Assembly (NCBI GenBank): GCA_937931165.1
Contig: CALHCI010000157.1
Location: forward strand, 1 to 64,000
Source of the DNA: an uncultured Granulosicoccaceae bacterium
GTDB lineage: Bacteria; Pseudomonadota; Gammaproteobacteria; Granulosicoccales; Granulosicoccaceae
Length of the DNA: 64,000 nucleotides
Direction: 5' to 3'
Made by a program: the position numbers and the translations under genes
The notes under the pieces: generated by a model
Seen by the model: only the letters and a program-made list of their open reading frames with translations
Told to the model about the DNA's origin: nothing
The model's database searches: none
Shown here: positions 36,682-45,686 of the stretch, one piece after another
Position numbering within the stretch: position 1 is the first letter of the stretch
How the letters are laid out: each line of letters begins with the position of its first letter

Positions 36682-36879
36682 ATGAGCAGCACAACAGACG
36701 ACTCTCAGTCATTTATAATTTTTGCCGCAGTGCTTGGCGCGCTTGTGTTTTTTACGTTCTTTATTATGCTGATGGCAAATCTGTTCTCGCCTGCGTCGGA
36801 TTCGTTGTCCGATCCGCTGGTCGTATCCCAACAACAAGAGCGACTCATGCCGGTGGGCAGATCAAGGGTCGCGGAATAA
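36682..36879 (+). CDS. Small single-pass membrane protein, paralogue of the next gene's anchor
   Basis: 65 residues from ATG 36682 with AAGG 9 bases upstream. One membrane helix (about 11-33) is followed by 'ANLFSPASDSLSDPLV' and 'PVGRSRV', which closely match the N-terminus of the diheme cytochrome encoded 31 bases downstream ('ANMFSPASDRASDPLV', 'PVGKSRV'). It is therefore a partial duplication of that gene that keeps only the anchor. It could be a partner subunit of the cytochrome or a relic. No enzymatic domain is present. Confidence 0.7.
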   Translation: MSSTTDDSQSFIIFAAVLGALVFFTFFIMLMANLFSPASDSLSDPLVVSQQQERLMPVGRSRVAE

Positions 36880-36909
36880 CCCGGTTACTTACCCTTAAGG
36901 AGACTCCGA

Positions 36910-38043
36910 ATGAGTCAGAATGACGACTCCAGCTTTTTTAGAACATTTGTCTTTGTGCTTGGTGCACTGGTGGTGTTTACCGTTTTTATCGCGGTAATGG
37001 CTAATATGTTTTCACCGGCATCAGATCGTGCTTCAGATCCACTGGTACAACGTGAGCAGGCACAACAGATTGCGCCGGTTGGCAAGAGCCGGGTAGATCA
37101 GTCGTCAGCAGCAGCACCGGTAGCCGATGTGCAGCCTGCTGTCACAGCCACTGCGACTGAAGAGTCTGCTATCACAGAAACCACTACGGCAGAAACCACT
37201 ACGGCAGAAACCACTGAAGCGACAGCACAAACGGAAGACTCAGATGCCGCTGAACCAGCAGCATCAGAAGAAGCTCCGGTCGCAGAAACTACTGAGACAG
37301 GCAACGCGGAAGCGACGACCGAAACAGCGCAGGTTACTACCAGTGCTGTTGCCAGTACTGTTAGCTCAGATATTCCGCTGCGGGTAAAAGCGGTTGTTGC
37401 GACCAACTGTGCCGGTTGCCACCAGGATGGTCTCTACGGAGCACAGCGAAGCGATGATGCTGCCGCCTGGCGTGCACTTGAAGCGAAAGGCCTCGAGACA
37501 CTGACCGCGAGCGTGATTAACGGCAAAGGCGCTATGTTGCCACGAGCCGAAACCAGCCTGAATGATGAAGAAATTTCTCAAGCGGTGAGTTATATGATTC
37601 AGCAGGCAACAGGCAAGAGTACCGACACTGCTGCCACACAAAGCGACACAGAAACAGCACAGGCAGTGGAATCAGCGTCAACCGGTGAAACGACAGAGAC
37701 CACAGCGACCGAAGAAACGCAGCAGGAGACCGCAGAAACAACTGCCACAGCAGAAACCGCTACTGCAGAGACTGCTACCGCGGTTGCAGCTGCACCAACG
37801 GGTGAAGTGCCAGCGAATGTTAAAACCGTGGTCGATACCCTGTGCGCCGGTTGTCACATCAGCGGTGTGGCGAATGCTCCAAAGTATGGTGACAAGGCTG
37901 CCTGGGATGAAAGATTGTCGATGGGAATGGACAAACTGCTGGCCAGTGCCATTGCCGGTAAGGGCGCGATGCCAGCTCGCGGTGGGTCACAGTTGAGCGA
38001 TGCCGAGCTTAGGCTGGCTATCGAATACATGGCAACCAAGTAG
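36910..38043 (+). CDS. Membrane-anchored diheme cytochrome c (two c5-like domains)
   Basis: 377 residues, with an AAGGAG Shine-Dalgarno 7 bases before the ATG. A membrane anchor (about 12-34) is followed by a Thr/Glu/Ala-rich linker, a first heme domain with C167-x2-C170-H171 and downstream 'GKGAMLPRAE' carrying the likely Met ligand. A second TE-rich linker then leads to a second heme domain with C312-x2-C315-H316 and 'GKGAMPARGG'. Both resemble the cytochrome c5 family. It is an electron carrier in the periplasm; its partner is not evident. The linkers contain near-exact short repeats of 'AETTT' and 'TAETA' type. Confidence 0.88.
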   Translation: MSQNDDSSFFRTFVFVLGALVVFTVFIAVMANMFSPASDRASDPLVQREQAQQIAPVGKSRVDQSSAAAPVADVQPAVTATATEESAITETTTAETTTAETTEATAQTEDSDAAEPAASEEAPVAETTETGNAEATTETAQVTTSAVASTVSSDIPLRVKAVVATNCAGCHQDGLYGAQRSDDAAAWRALEAKGLETLTASVINGKGAMLPRAETSLNDEEISQAVSYMIQQATGKSTDTAATQSDTETAQAVESASTGETTETTATEETQQETAETTATAETATAETATAVAAAPTGEVPANVKTVVDTLCAGCHISGVANAPKYGDKAAWDERLSMGMDKLLASAIAGKGAMPARGGSQLSDAELRLAIEYMATK

Positions 38044-38046
38044 CTC

Positions 38047-38133
38047 TGCGGAATCTCAAAAACTACCTTCCGCATGAGACTGCAGTAACAGGCACGACAT
38101 TACCCTCCCTGCTTACGCCCGCGTGCGGGAGGG
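38047..38133. terminator. Two stem-loops between convergent cytochrome and antiporter genes
   Basis: The first hairpin has 7-base-pair arms, TGCGGAA 38047-38053 and TTCCGCA 38068-38074. The second has arms CCCTCCC 38103-38109 and GGGAGGG 38127-38133 with a 17-base loop. The position between convergent stops fits transcription termination in both directions, but neither is followed by a clear T-run. Confidence 0.45.
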
Positions 38134-38179
38134 TCTATCGCAGTGAGGTGCCGAAGCTCGCGTTTAAAAGTGCCGTCGC

Positions 38180-39349
38180 TCAATCCCGCCTAAGCGAAGC
38201 ATCGTTAGCAATCGGCGTCGGGTAGCGTTTGACAATCCAGTACGAAGAAAACACAAACGTCAGAATGGTCGCGGTCTGCACCAAAAGAGAGGCGCGTTCG
38301 GTGATCACACCCGCACTGACCGCCACCACCGCCACCAGCAATGAAAATTCACTGATCTGACCCAATCGGACACCGATTTCACTGGCCAGCCGCTTTTTCT
38401 CTTTTTCGCGTCTCAGCAACAGATTGAATATCGCCGGTTTCAATACGATCATGGTGATTGCCAGCAGACAGGCCGGGATAATGACCTGCGGCACTGCGCT
38501 GATATCAAAACCCGCCCCCAGACCGAAAAAGAACATGACCAGAAAAAAGTCCCGCAACGGTTTCAGGCTTTCGGCAATGTATCTGGCGATCGGATTGGCG
38601 GCCAGGGTCACGCCAGCGATAAAGGCACCTACTTCGTGCGACAGCGATAACGCATGGGCGAGTTCTGCCAGCCCCATGCACCAGCCAATAGTTAGCAGAA
38701 AAATATATTCGTTAATCTGATCAAACTTTTGCAGCAGTCGGGATAGAACTTTTTTCGATATAAAGTACGCCGAGATGCTGAGCACCGGCAGCATCAGCAG
38801 CATGCCTGCAATCCGAATCACAGGTGATTCGTTAGCTCCCAGACCTTCCACCAGCAGCAGCACGGTCACAGCGATAATATCCTGCAGCAGTAGAATACTG
38901 ATGATAATTTCACCCATGCGCTGATGATGCAGAGCACTGGTTGGCAGCAGTTTCAAACCGATAATCGTTGATGAAAACATCATCGCGGCGGCGATTACCA
39001 GGCTGTCGGTCGGGTTGAAATCAAAGCTCATTGCTATCACAAAGCCAAACAGACCGAAGGTAATGCTGCTTAACAACGTCACCACGGTGGCTTCGCGAAT
39101 CAGCTTGATCAGTTCATCCGGTTCCAGGTTCAGGCCCAGTAGAAACAGCAGGAAGATAATGCCGACCCTGGCAATCTCATCGACCAGTGTCGGATCCGAG
39201 ATGAGCCCGAGCACATGCGGGCCAGCCAGCAGTCCCAGTGCAATGTAGGCGAGTAGTACCGACTGGCGTGCATACAAAGCCACCGTCGCCACCACGGCCC
39301 CGCCGGTAAAAATCAGAAAAACTGTGTAGAGGACGGACTCTCCGCTCAC
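38180..39349 (-). CDS. CPA2-type cation/proton antiporter without RCK domain
   Basis: 389 residues, almost entirely membrane helices. Family blocks are 'LLAYIALGLLAGPHVLGL', 'LFLLGLNLEPDEL', 'MMFSSTIIGLKLLP' and 'LSHEVGAFIAGVTLA', typical of KefB/Na+-H+ exchangers of the CPA2 family. The TrkA-N/RCK regulatory domain that KefB/KefC carry at the C-terminus is absent. It probably exchanges K+ or Na+ for protons. It is transcribed away from the rhodanese gene, with 189 bases between the starts. Confidence 0.85.
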   Translation of the reverse strand: MSGESVLYTVFLIFTGGAVVATVALYARQSVLLAYIALGLLAGPHVLGLISDPTLVDEIARVGIIFLLFLLGLNLEPDELIKLIREATVVTLLSSITFGLFGFVIAMSFDFNPTDSLVIAAAMMFSSTIIGLKLLPTSALHHQRMGEIIISILLLQDIIAVTVLLLVEGLGANESPVIRIAGMLLMLPVLSISAYFISKKVLSRLLQKFDQINEYIFLLTIGWCMGLAELAHALSLSHEVGAFIAGVTLAANPIARYIAESLKPLRDFFLVMFFFGLGAGFDISAVPQVIIPACLLAITMIVLKPAIFNLLLRREKEKKRLASEIGVRLGQISEFSLLVAVVAVSAGVITERASLLVQTATILTFVFSSYWIVKRYPTPIANDASLRRD

Positions 39350-39538
39350 TGGACACTGGCCTTTTTGTGTTGCTGTTTAATCGGAATGCTGAATTTTCGA
39401 ACGGTGTGCGCAATAATTGTGCTTTCGCCCGCCTGTTGAATGCCCGGGAGCCTTTTCCTGGCAATTAGCTGCGCATTCCACTGATCGTGGGTGTATTATC
39501 GCGCGTTGCGCAAGTTTCATCGACTACACTGAAAATCA

Positions 39539-39967
39539 ATGAACCGAATACCTGAATTTGTTGGCAATCACCCGATACTTTTTTTCGCTTTGACGTTAGT
39601 GATCGGCATGATTGCCTTTTATGAGTACCAGCGACTGTTTTCTGGCGTAAAGCAGCTCAGCCCGATTGAAGCTACCCGGCTGCAAAACGATGAAGATGGT
39701 TTGTTTATCGACGTTCGTGACGATGCCGAGTTCAAGCGCGGTCACGTGCTGTCCGCTCGCCATATGCCTTTGTCTACTTTTGACAAGCGCATGACCGAGC
39801 TTGAAAAGTCGAAGGACAAACCCATGATCGTCTATTGCGCAAACGGTGCGCGGGCAAGTCGCGCGGCAGGGAAGTTGCGTAAGGCGGAATTTCCATCAGT
39901 GTATACGCTTGCAGGCGGTATGGTTGGGTGGGAAAAAGCCAACATGCCGGTTAGCACCAAGACATAA
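39539..39967 (+). CDS. Membrane-anchored rhodanese-like protein (YibN type)
   Basis: 142 residues. One membrane helix (about 12-29) is followed by a rhodanese domain with 'LFIDVRDDAEFKRGHV' and catalytic Cys100 in 'VYCANGARA'. This is the gene found before grxC and secB in many gammaproteobacteria. The family moves sulfane sulfur; the physiological acceptor is not known. It leads a block with grxC, secB and gpsA in the same direction. Confidence 0.85.
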   Translation: MNRIPEFVGNHPILFFALTLVIGMIAFYEYQRLFSGVKQLSPIEATRLQNDEDGLFIDVRDDAEFKRGHVLSARHMPLSTFDKRMTELEKSKDKPMIVYCANGARASRAAGKLRKAEFPSVYTLAGGMVGWEKANMPVSTKT

Positions 39968-40013
39968 TCGGCAGCAAATAACGGCAAGCACCACGGCGGA
40001 GTCACAACAAACT

Positions 40014-40277
40014 ATGGCTAACAAATCTGTACTTATCTACGAATCCGGGTTGTGCGGATTTTGTCATGCCGCTAAGCGACTGCTTGATAAAAAGGGCGTT
40101 GAATACGACACCATTCGGGTTGATAAAGACGCTGAGCAGAAGCAGGTAATGATGGAACGCAGCGGTCGTCGAACAGTGCCACAAATTTTTATAGGCGATC
40201 ATCACGTGGGTGGTTTTGATGATCTACACGAGCTCGAAACTGATGGCGAGCTTGATGCATTGCTAGCTGCAGACTGA
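40014..40277 (+). CDS. grxC: Glutaredoxin 3
   Basis: 87 residues from ATG 40014; an overlapping open frame extends upstream but only from here does the glutaredoxin fold begin (MANKSVLIYES). The active site is C14-G-F-C17, a variant of the usual CPYC. 'RRTVPQIFIGDHHVGGFDDL' carries the cis-Pro and the glutathione-binding GG. It reduces disulfides using glutathione. It lies 46 bases after the rhodanese gene and 61 before secB. Confidence 0.92.
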   Translation: MANKSVLIYESGLCGFCHAAKRLLDKKGVEYDTIRVDKDAEQKQVMMERSGRRTVPQIFIGDHHVGGFDDLHELETDGELDALLAAD

Positions 40278-40301
40278 AGCTCATCGCTTCAATAATTCTC
40301 T

Positions 40302-40307
40302 TATAAT
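40302..40307 (+). promoter_or_regulatory. Candidate -10 element for secB
   Basis: A perfect TATAAT sits 31 bases before the secB ATG, in the grxC-secB gap. No good -35 hexamer is found at 16-18 bases upstream, so this would be a weak or activator-dependent promoter, or chance in an A/T-rich gap. Confidence 0.3.
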
Positions 40308-40338
40308 TTTCTAACAAAGATCTTCCAAGGTTCTATCA

Positions 40339-40839
40339 ATGGCTGAAGAAACAACCGCTGCCGGCGGTGAAGCGGGTACCCAGCAGAGTTTTCGCGTTCA
40401 AAAAGTATTTGTTAAAGACATTTCATTTGAAACGCCGCGCTCTACTGAGATTTTTACCCAGCAATCGCAGTGGACACCTGAAGTCAAGGTGCAGCTCAAC
40501 ACAGAAAACCGCAACATTAAAGATGATCTGTACGAATGTACTCTGATTATTACGGTTACTGTGGAGCTTGAAAGCAAGCCAGCCTATCTTGCTGAAGTAC
40601 AGCAATCGGGACTTTTTACTATTGCCGGATTTGGTGAAGGCGAGATGGGGCATCTGCTGGGCAGCTATGCTCCCAGTGTTCTGTTTCCGTTTGTACGCGA
40701 AGTTATTTGCGATCTGGCAGTGAAGGGTGGTTTCCCTCAGTTGCTGCTCGATCCTATAAATTTTGATGCGTTGTATGCACAGCATGCCAATGCAAATTCA
40801 AAAGAACAAAACGCACCTGCACCTGAAACACAGCAGTAA
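40339..40839 (+). CDS. secB: Protein-export chaperone SecB
   Basis: 166 residues. It has the SecB core: 'RVQKVFVKDISFETP', 'VQLNTENRNIKDDLYECTLIITVTV', 'QSGLFTIAGF' and 'LFPFVREVICDLAVKGGFPQLLLDPINF'. It holds precursor proteins unfolded and delivers them to SecA. AAGG precedes the ATG by 8 bases. It has typical order with grxC upstream and gpsA downstream. Confidence 0.95.
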   Translation: MAEETTAAGGEAGTQQSFRVQKVFVKDISFETPRSTEIFTQQSQWTPEVKVQLNTENRNIKDDLYECTLIITVTVELESKPAYLAEVQQSGLFTIAGFGEGEMGHLLGSYAPSVLFPFVREVICDLAVKGGFPQLLLDPINFDALYAQHANANSKEQNAPAPETQQ

Positions 40840-40865
40840 ACTCAACGGTTAAGCACCAGACTGGC

Positions 40866-41870
40866 GTGACTGAAGCAACGCGCTTTTGCGTAGCGGGCGC
40901 TGGTAGCTGGGGGACTGCACTTGCCAGCCACCTTGCCGGAAACGGTCACGCAGTGACTCTGTGGGGCCGTTCTGCTTCTGCAATGCGTGAGATGGCGGCC
41001 ACTGGCATTAATCAACGCTATCTGCCCGATCTTAAGCTCTCGAATAACCTTTGCTATTCATCAGATCTTGCCGCATCACTCGACGCTGCCGATGAGGTTT
41101 TAGTGGCTGTGCCCAGTCACGGATTTGCCGAACTGGTGCAGCAGGTGTCAGACCACGCACCCGCAGATGCCGGACTGATCTGGGCCTGCAAAGGATTTGA
41201 GCCCGGTACAGGTCGTTTGTTAAGCGAATTACTTGAAGAGGCCAGACCGGATCGGAATCATGCCATTGTTTCCGGACCCACGTTTGCAGCAGAACTGGTG
41301 GCAGGGTTACCGACTGCGATTACGGTTGCCGCTAATCATCAGAAGTACGCAACAGAAGTCAGTGACTGGATGCATAACGAAAGATTCCGCGTTTACTCAA
41401 CAGATGATATTCGCGGTGTGCAGGTAGGTGGTGCATTGAAAAATATCTATGCAATTGCAGCGGGGATTTCCGATGGTCTTGGCTTTGGTGCCAATGCCAG
41501 AGCAGCGTTGATTACCCGTGGACTTGCCGAGTTAATGCGACTTGCAGAGAAGCTTGGTGCACGCAAAGATACCCTGATGGGGTTGTCCGGGATGGGGGAC
41601 CTTATTCTTACCTGTACCGATAATCTGTCTCGCAACCGGCGCTTCGGGCTGGCTATTGCGGACGGGCTATCCGTGTCAGAGGCGTTGGACAGGGTGGGTC
41701 AGTCTGTCGAAGGCATTGCTGCAACACGTGCAGCTCATGCACTGGGTATAGCGCATCAAGTCGAACTGCCTATCATTGAACAGCTCTATGGTGTGCTGGA
41801 AAATGACAGCTCGGCGCGTGCTGCGGTCGGTGCGCTGCTCAATCGTCAAAGCAAAGCTGAGTTTGAATAG
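40866..41870 (+). CDS. gpsA: Glycerol-3-phosphate dehydrogenase [NAD(P)+]
   Basis: 334 residues starting at GTG 40866. The nucleotide-binding GAGSWG is at 11-16. 'VSGPTFAAEL', 'GGALKNIYAIAAG' (catalytic Lys) and 'GMGDLILTCT' are family blocks. It makes sn-glycerol 3-phosphate from dihydroxyacetone phosphate for phospholipid synthesis, in the cytoplasm. It follows secB by 26 bases and ends 5 bases from the convergent trmL. Confidence 0.95.
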   Translation: MTEATRFCVAGAGSWGTALASHLAGNGHAVTLWGRSASAMREMAATGINQRYLPDLKLSNNLCYSSDLAASLDAADEVLVAVPSHGFAELVQQVSDHAPADAGLIWACKGFEPGTGRLLSELLEEARPDRNHAIVSGPTFAAELVAGLPTAITVAANHQKYATEVSDWMHNERFRVYSTDDIRGVQVGGALKNIYAIAAGISDGLGFGANARAALITRGLAELMRLAEKLGARKDTLMGLSGMGDLILTCTDNLSRNRRFGLAIADGLSVSEALDRVGQSVEGIAATRAAHALGIAHQVELPIIEQLYGVLENDSSARAAVGALLNRQSKAEFE

Positions 41871-41875
41871 CCCGG

Positions 41876-42352
41876 TTAGTCTGTTTTTGCCGCGCTCTGA
41901 CAGAACCCGTTTTGTCGCCATGCCTCGTAGGCAGCAATGGCAACCACGTTCGATAGATTCAAACTGCGGCTGCCCACCTGCATCGGCAGGCATATTCTGC
42001 GGTTGTCGGGTAGTGCATTGAGGATATTATCCGGAAGACCGCGCGTTTCTGGTCCAAACACCAAGCTGTCACCAGGCTGATAGTGAACGCTGTCATAGCG
42101 CGTTGACCCTTTGGTGGTAAAGGCGTAAATCGGGTGCTGGTCGTTTTGCTCCAGGTATTGCGAAAAACTTTGCCAGCGTTGCATGTCGGTTAAATCACCG
42201 TAGTCGAGTCCGGCGCGCCGTAGCTGTTTTTCTTCAAGGCTGAATCCCAGTGGTTCAATCAGGTGTAACCGGAATCCTGTGTTTGCACACAGGCGGATGA
42301 TATTACCGGTATTTGGTGGAATTTCCGGCTCAAACAGCACAACGTTTAGCAT
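41876..42352 (-). CDS. trmL: tRNA (cytidine/uridine-34 2'-O)-methyltransferase
   Basis: 158 residues, a SPOUT-class enzyme of the TrmL size. It begins 'MLNVVLFEPEIPPNTGNIIRLCANTG' in part and carries the knot motifs 'LVFGPETRGLP', 'ICLPMQ' and 'SLNLSNVVAIAAYEAWRQ'. It methylates the wobble ribose of tRNA-Leu species. The secB-gpsA-trmL grouping is common in gammaproteobacteria; here trmL is inverted and converges on gpsA. Confidence 0.92.
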   Translation of the reverse strand: MLNVVLFEPEIPPNTGNIIRLCANTGFRLHLIEPLGFSLEEKQLRRAGLDYGDLTDMQRWQSFSQYLEQNDQHPIYAFTTKGSTRYDSVHYQPGDSLVFGPETRGLPDNILNALPDNRRICLPMQVGSRSLNLSNVVAIAAYEAWRQNGFCQSAAKTD

Positions 42353-42427
42353 GAGTGGTTGCTCTGGTCGTGGTACATGACTTGCTGGTGCTGACCTCGT
42401 CGTTACGCGTAGTGATGTTTAAGCGGG

Positions 42428-44098
42428 ATGTTTGTAGTGTTCGGTAGATTGTATGGTGTTTGTTGTTTATTTGTTGTGTTGATGGCCGGATGTCAAATCC
42501 GCCCGCCTGTTGCGGATAAAAAAATCCCTACCGGCGTACCCCCTGTTGTGCCTATTCCGCAAGCTACCGCACCAATGCCACTGTTACCGGTGCCGGCAAT
42601 ACGTCGTGCCAGCGCAGCTGATCGTTCGGTTGAACCATCAATACCAACAGAACTTTACACCGTGGTAGTGCAAAAACTGCCGGTAGAGGAAGTATTGTTC
42701 GCCATTGCCAGGGATACCACACTTGACCTTGATATTGTGGGTGACGTGACCGGGGATATTACCTTGAATGCGGTGCAACAGCCGCTTGAGTTGATACTAC
42801 GGAAAATTGCGCACCAGGTGCCGCTTCGCTATCGGTTGCAGGATGGCGGCCTGCTGGTGGAAGCAGATGACCCTTTGATCAAAACCTATCGTGTTGATTA
42901 CCTCAATATTAACCGCAGTTCTAAAACCAGTGTCGAACTGACAACGCAGGTCGGTAGCCTGCGTGTGTCACCTGATAGTACCAGCGCTAATAGTGCGGCT
43001 AACGGTTCTCGAATGAGTATTGAAAACACCTCCGAGAATAATTTCTGGGAAGCGTTGATCGGCAGTGTTGCCGGCATTGTCGGAGAGTCTGAATCTGCGG
43101 CTAGCGGGGAAAACAGCGAGAATATATTTGTTAACCGGGAAGCGGGTCTGATCACGGTGCGGGCGCGGACGGCGCAGCATCTGTTGATTGATGAGCTAAT
43201 AAAGAACACGGTTGGTAGTGCGAAACGTCAGGTACTAATAGAGGCAACAGTCGTTGAGGTGACTTTAAACGACAGTTTTGAATCTGGTGTGGACTGGCGA
43301 CTGCTGGATAACGATGGGGGTACCGCCATTGAGTATGCGCAGCTGTTATCCGGATCACCGCAAGCTGCTGATGCAACCGCAAGCCCTGACAATCTGCTGA
43401 CTTATCGAAGCACCGGTGGATCTTTGGGTGATGTCACAGCGACGCTTAAGTTACTGCAGCAATTTGGTGATGTGCAGGTGCTTTCAAGCCCGAAAATTAT
43501 AGCGCTTAACAACCAGCCGGCGGTGTTGAAGGTTGTTGATAACCGCGTCTACTTCACTTTTAAAGTGAACCAGCAGGAAAGCGAAGGCGGGGAAGTGCGC
43601 ACACAGATTGACAGCACTGTGCATTCTGTACCGGTAGGGTTGGTGATGAATGTTACAGCCTTTATTTCTGCTGATGACGAGGTGATTTTGAATGTGCGTC
43701 CGACAATATCCCGGATTCTTAATTTTGCCGAAGATCCCGGCCCGGCACTGGCTGGTCAGGGGCAGATCAAGAACCTGATTCCGGAAATTCAGGTGCGTGA
43801 AATGGAGTCGCTGCTGCGCGTGCATAGTGGAGAGGTCGCAATCATCGGCGGGCTGATGCAAAATAGGCGCGACAGTAGACGTGCCGGACTCCCCGGAATC
43901 GCAGATGTGCCACTTTTCGGTCGTTTGTTCTCGCGCGATACCGACACACTGGAAAAAACCGAGTTGCTTGTGTTCCTCAGACCCACCGTCATTCGCGATG
44001 CCGACCTTGATCATCATGCAGATCAACTAAATCGTTTCGTGCCACATCAGAAGCGGCAGTTGCTGGTGCCACCGGGTATAGCCGGTGCGCTGCAGTGA
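42428..44098 (+). CDS. mshL: MSHA-type pilus secretin (MshL-like lipoprotein)
   Basis: 556 residues. A lipoprotein signal ends at Cys22 (VLMAGC). An STN/secretin N-terminal domain (about 80-150) with 'LPVEEVLFAIARDT' and 'LNAVQQPLELILRKIA' precedes the secretin domain: 'VLIEATVVEVTLNDSFESGVDW', 'VLSSPKIIALNNQPAVLKV' and the signature 'GEVAIIGGLMQ...AGLPGIADVPLFGRLF'. It forms the outer-membrane ring for a type IV-like (MSHA) pilus or related type II secretion machine. The following gene encodes a TPR protein like MshN, but no mshM ATPase gene separates them as in Vibrio. Confidence 0.85.
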   Translation: MFVVFGRLYGVCCLFVVLMAGCQIRPPVADKKIPTGVPPVVPIPQATAPMPLLPVPAIRRASAADRSVEPSIPTELYTVVVQKLPVEEVLFAIARDTTLDLDIVGDVTGDITLNAVQQPLELILRKIAHQVPLRYRLQDGGLLVEADDPLIKTYRVDYLNINRSSKTSVELTTQVGSLRVSPDSTSANSAANGSRMSIENTSENNFWEALIGSVAGIVGESESAASGENSENIFVNREAGLITVRARTAQHLLIDELIKNTVGSAKRQVLIEATVVEVTLNDSFESGVDWRLLDNDGGTAIEYAQLLSGSPQAADATASPDNLLTYRSTGGSLGDVTATLKLLQQFGDVQVLSSPKIIALNNQPAVLKVVDNRVYFTFKVNQQESEGGEVRTQIDSTVHSVPVGLVMNVTAFISADDEVILNVRPTISRILNFAEDPGPALAGQGQIKNLIPEIQVREMESLLRVHSGEVAIIGGLMQNRRDSRRAGLPGIADVPLFGRLFSRDTDTLEKTELLVFLRPTVIRDADLDHHADQLNRFVPHQKRQLLVPPGIAGALQ

Positions 44099-44129
44099 TC
44101 ATGTGCCTTGCCGGTAGCATTCAAACGCA

Positions 44130-45686
44130 ATGAGTTCGGGAGACAGGCAAGGTGACTCTCGTATTCCTTTTGTGGATGTCGATGATGTGTTGAGCAACGA
44201 GTCTCGCCGCAGTGGTTCGACTGCTGGAGCCGTTGCCGGCCAATCAAAAACAGAAACACCGGATACCAATACCCGTGACAACGAGGGTGCAACGGTTCAT
44301 CCCCCGGCACCTCGGGGTGGTTTGGGGTTGCGTCGCCTCGACCCGGTTTTTTATCTGATTGTTGCACTGGCGGCGCTTGGGCTGGTCGGCAGTTTGTATG
44401 CCCTGATCTCGCAGAATAATGCGTACTTTGATCGTGAGTTTCAGCAATTGCAAAGAGAAACTGCCGCGTTAAATGCACGGCTGGCAGCAAACGATGCCAT
44501 TATCAACGGTGCGCAATCACCAGCTGCTGTGCCTGAGCCGGAAGCTCAACCGGAATCAAGCTTTGCTGTGCAGCAGGTCCGTGATAGTGACCCGGGTGTG
44601 AAGTCGCAGGTACCGCAGGAAGTACCGGTTTCTGATGTGGTGGCCGTTGTAACACCGGCAGAAACGGTCGCGGGCAATACCGCCGTTAATTCACCTGTGC
44701 TGCATGCAGATAACATCGCTGGTGATAAAACAGAGCATGTGATTACCGATAACGTGCAACAGTCTGCAGGGAAACAGAACGAACTCGATTCGCTCAAGGC
44801 TGAGTTACAGAACCTTCAGTCTGCAGTTAATGCTCAAGAGGCGTTGATTCAACGACTGATTGAACAGAATCGGTCTCTTAGCGCTGCTGCCGCTAAAAAC
44901 GAAATGCCATCAGTGGCGACAACCACTGAGATAGTAAAAGAAGAAACAAAAAGGCAACCGGTACCATTAGCGACTGCGCAAGACAGGGAGCCCGATAAAT
45001 TACTGCCGGATAAACCAAACAAAACAGTTAAAGACAAATCCGGATCGGACAATTCAGCAAGCGAACCGGAAGTCAGCCTGACAGTACAGCAGAGCCTGAC
45101 TGTGCCTGCTGTTGATAATTCCAACCAGCTGGTTGCACAGGCTTATAACGAATATCAAATGCAGAACTATGATCAGGCGCTGAAGATTTATCAGCGTGCA
45201 GTTCAGTACGATCCCTATTCCAGGGATGCCAACCTCGGGATTGCGGCGAGCGCACAGTTTCTGGGTGACTATAAGCTTGCCGAACAGCACTTCAGGCATC
45301 TGCTGTCACTTAAACCTGACGATGCAGCAGCGTTTTCCGGCTTGTTGAATCTGCCGTCTGCCAAAGGTGGCATCATCGAACTGGAATTGCAGCAACATGC
45401 CAGGCAACAGGGCGGCCCAGCAGCACTATTTGCTATTTTAGGCAACTATTTTGCGCGCAACATACGCTGGTCAGAGGCGGAGTCTGCGTATTCAACCGCC
45501 TTACAGGGCGACGACAGCAATGCTGACTATCTCTACAACTATGCTGTTGTGCTCGACAATCTGGCGCGACATCGCGAATCAATTCACTACTACTCACGCG
45601 CGCTGGAAGCGGCGGCCAACCTGCCGTTCTCTTTTGATCGTGAAAGCGCAGAAAAAAGACTCGAGTCCCTGACCCGAGAGTCCTGA
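44130..45686 (+). CDS. Membrane-anchored TPR protein, MshN-like
   Basis: 518 residues. A hydrophilic N-terminus of about 70 residues is followed by one membrane helix (about 72-95), a coiled coil, a long low-complexity periplasmic stretch, another coiled coil near 210-245 and TPR repeats from about 335 to 500 ('AQAYNEYQMQNYDQALKIYQRAVQYDP' style, in part). This layout matches MshN of the MSHA operon, which follows mshL/mshM. It starts 32 bases after the secretin stop. A role in pilus assembly is inferred from context. Confidence 0.7.
   Translation: MSSGDRQGDSRIPFVDVDDVLSNESRRSGSTAGAVAGQSKTETPDTNTRDNEGATVHPPAPRGGLGLRRLDPVFYLIVALAALGLVGSLYALISQNNAYFDREFQQLQRETAALNARLAANDAIINGAQSPAAVPEPEAQPESSFAVQQVRDSDPGVKSQVPQEVPVSDVVAVVTPAETVAGNTAVNSPVLHADNIAGDKTEHVITDNVQQSAGKQNELDSLKAELQNLQSAVNAQEALIQRLIEQNRSLSAAAAKNEMPSVATTTEIVKEETKRQPVPLATAQDREPDKLLPDKPNKTVKDKSGSDNSASEPEVSLTVQQSLTVPAVDNSNQLVAQAYNEYQMQNYDQALKIYQRAVQYDPYSRDANLGIAASAQFLGDYKLAEQHFRHLLSLKPDDAAAFSGLLNLPSAKGGIIELELQQHARQQGGPAALFAILGNYFARNIRWSEAESAYSTALQGDDSNADYLYNYAVVLDNLARHRESIHYYSRALEAAANLPFSFDRESAEKRLESLTRES

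Noticed and set aside
37098-37406. Val/Ser-rich minus-strand frame and Gln/Leu-rich plus frame in the cytochrome linker
   Set aside because: Low-complexity shadows of the Thr/Glu repeat.
37130-37800. Repeated AETT-coding units as a possible CRISPR or tandem DNA array
   Set aside because: The repeats are short, irregular and in frame with a protein linker; no spacer structure exists.
43484-44026. Minus-strand open frame of 180 residues inside mshL
   Set aside because: No start signal or domain, and it lies fully opposite a clear secretin.
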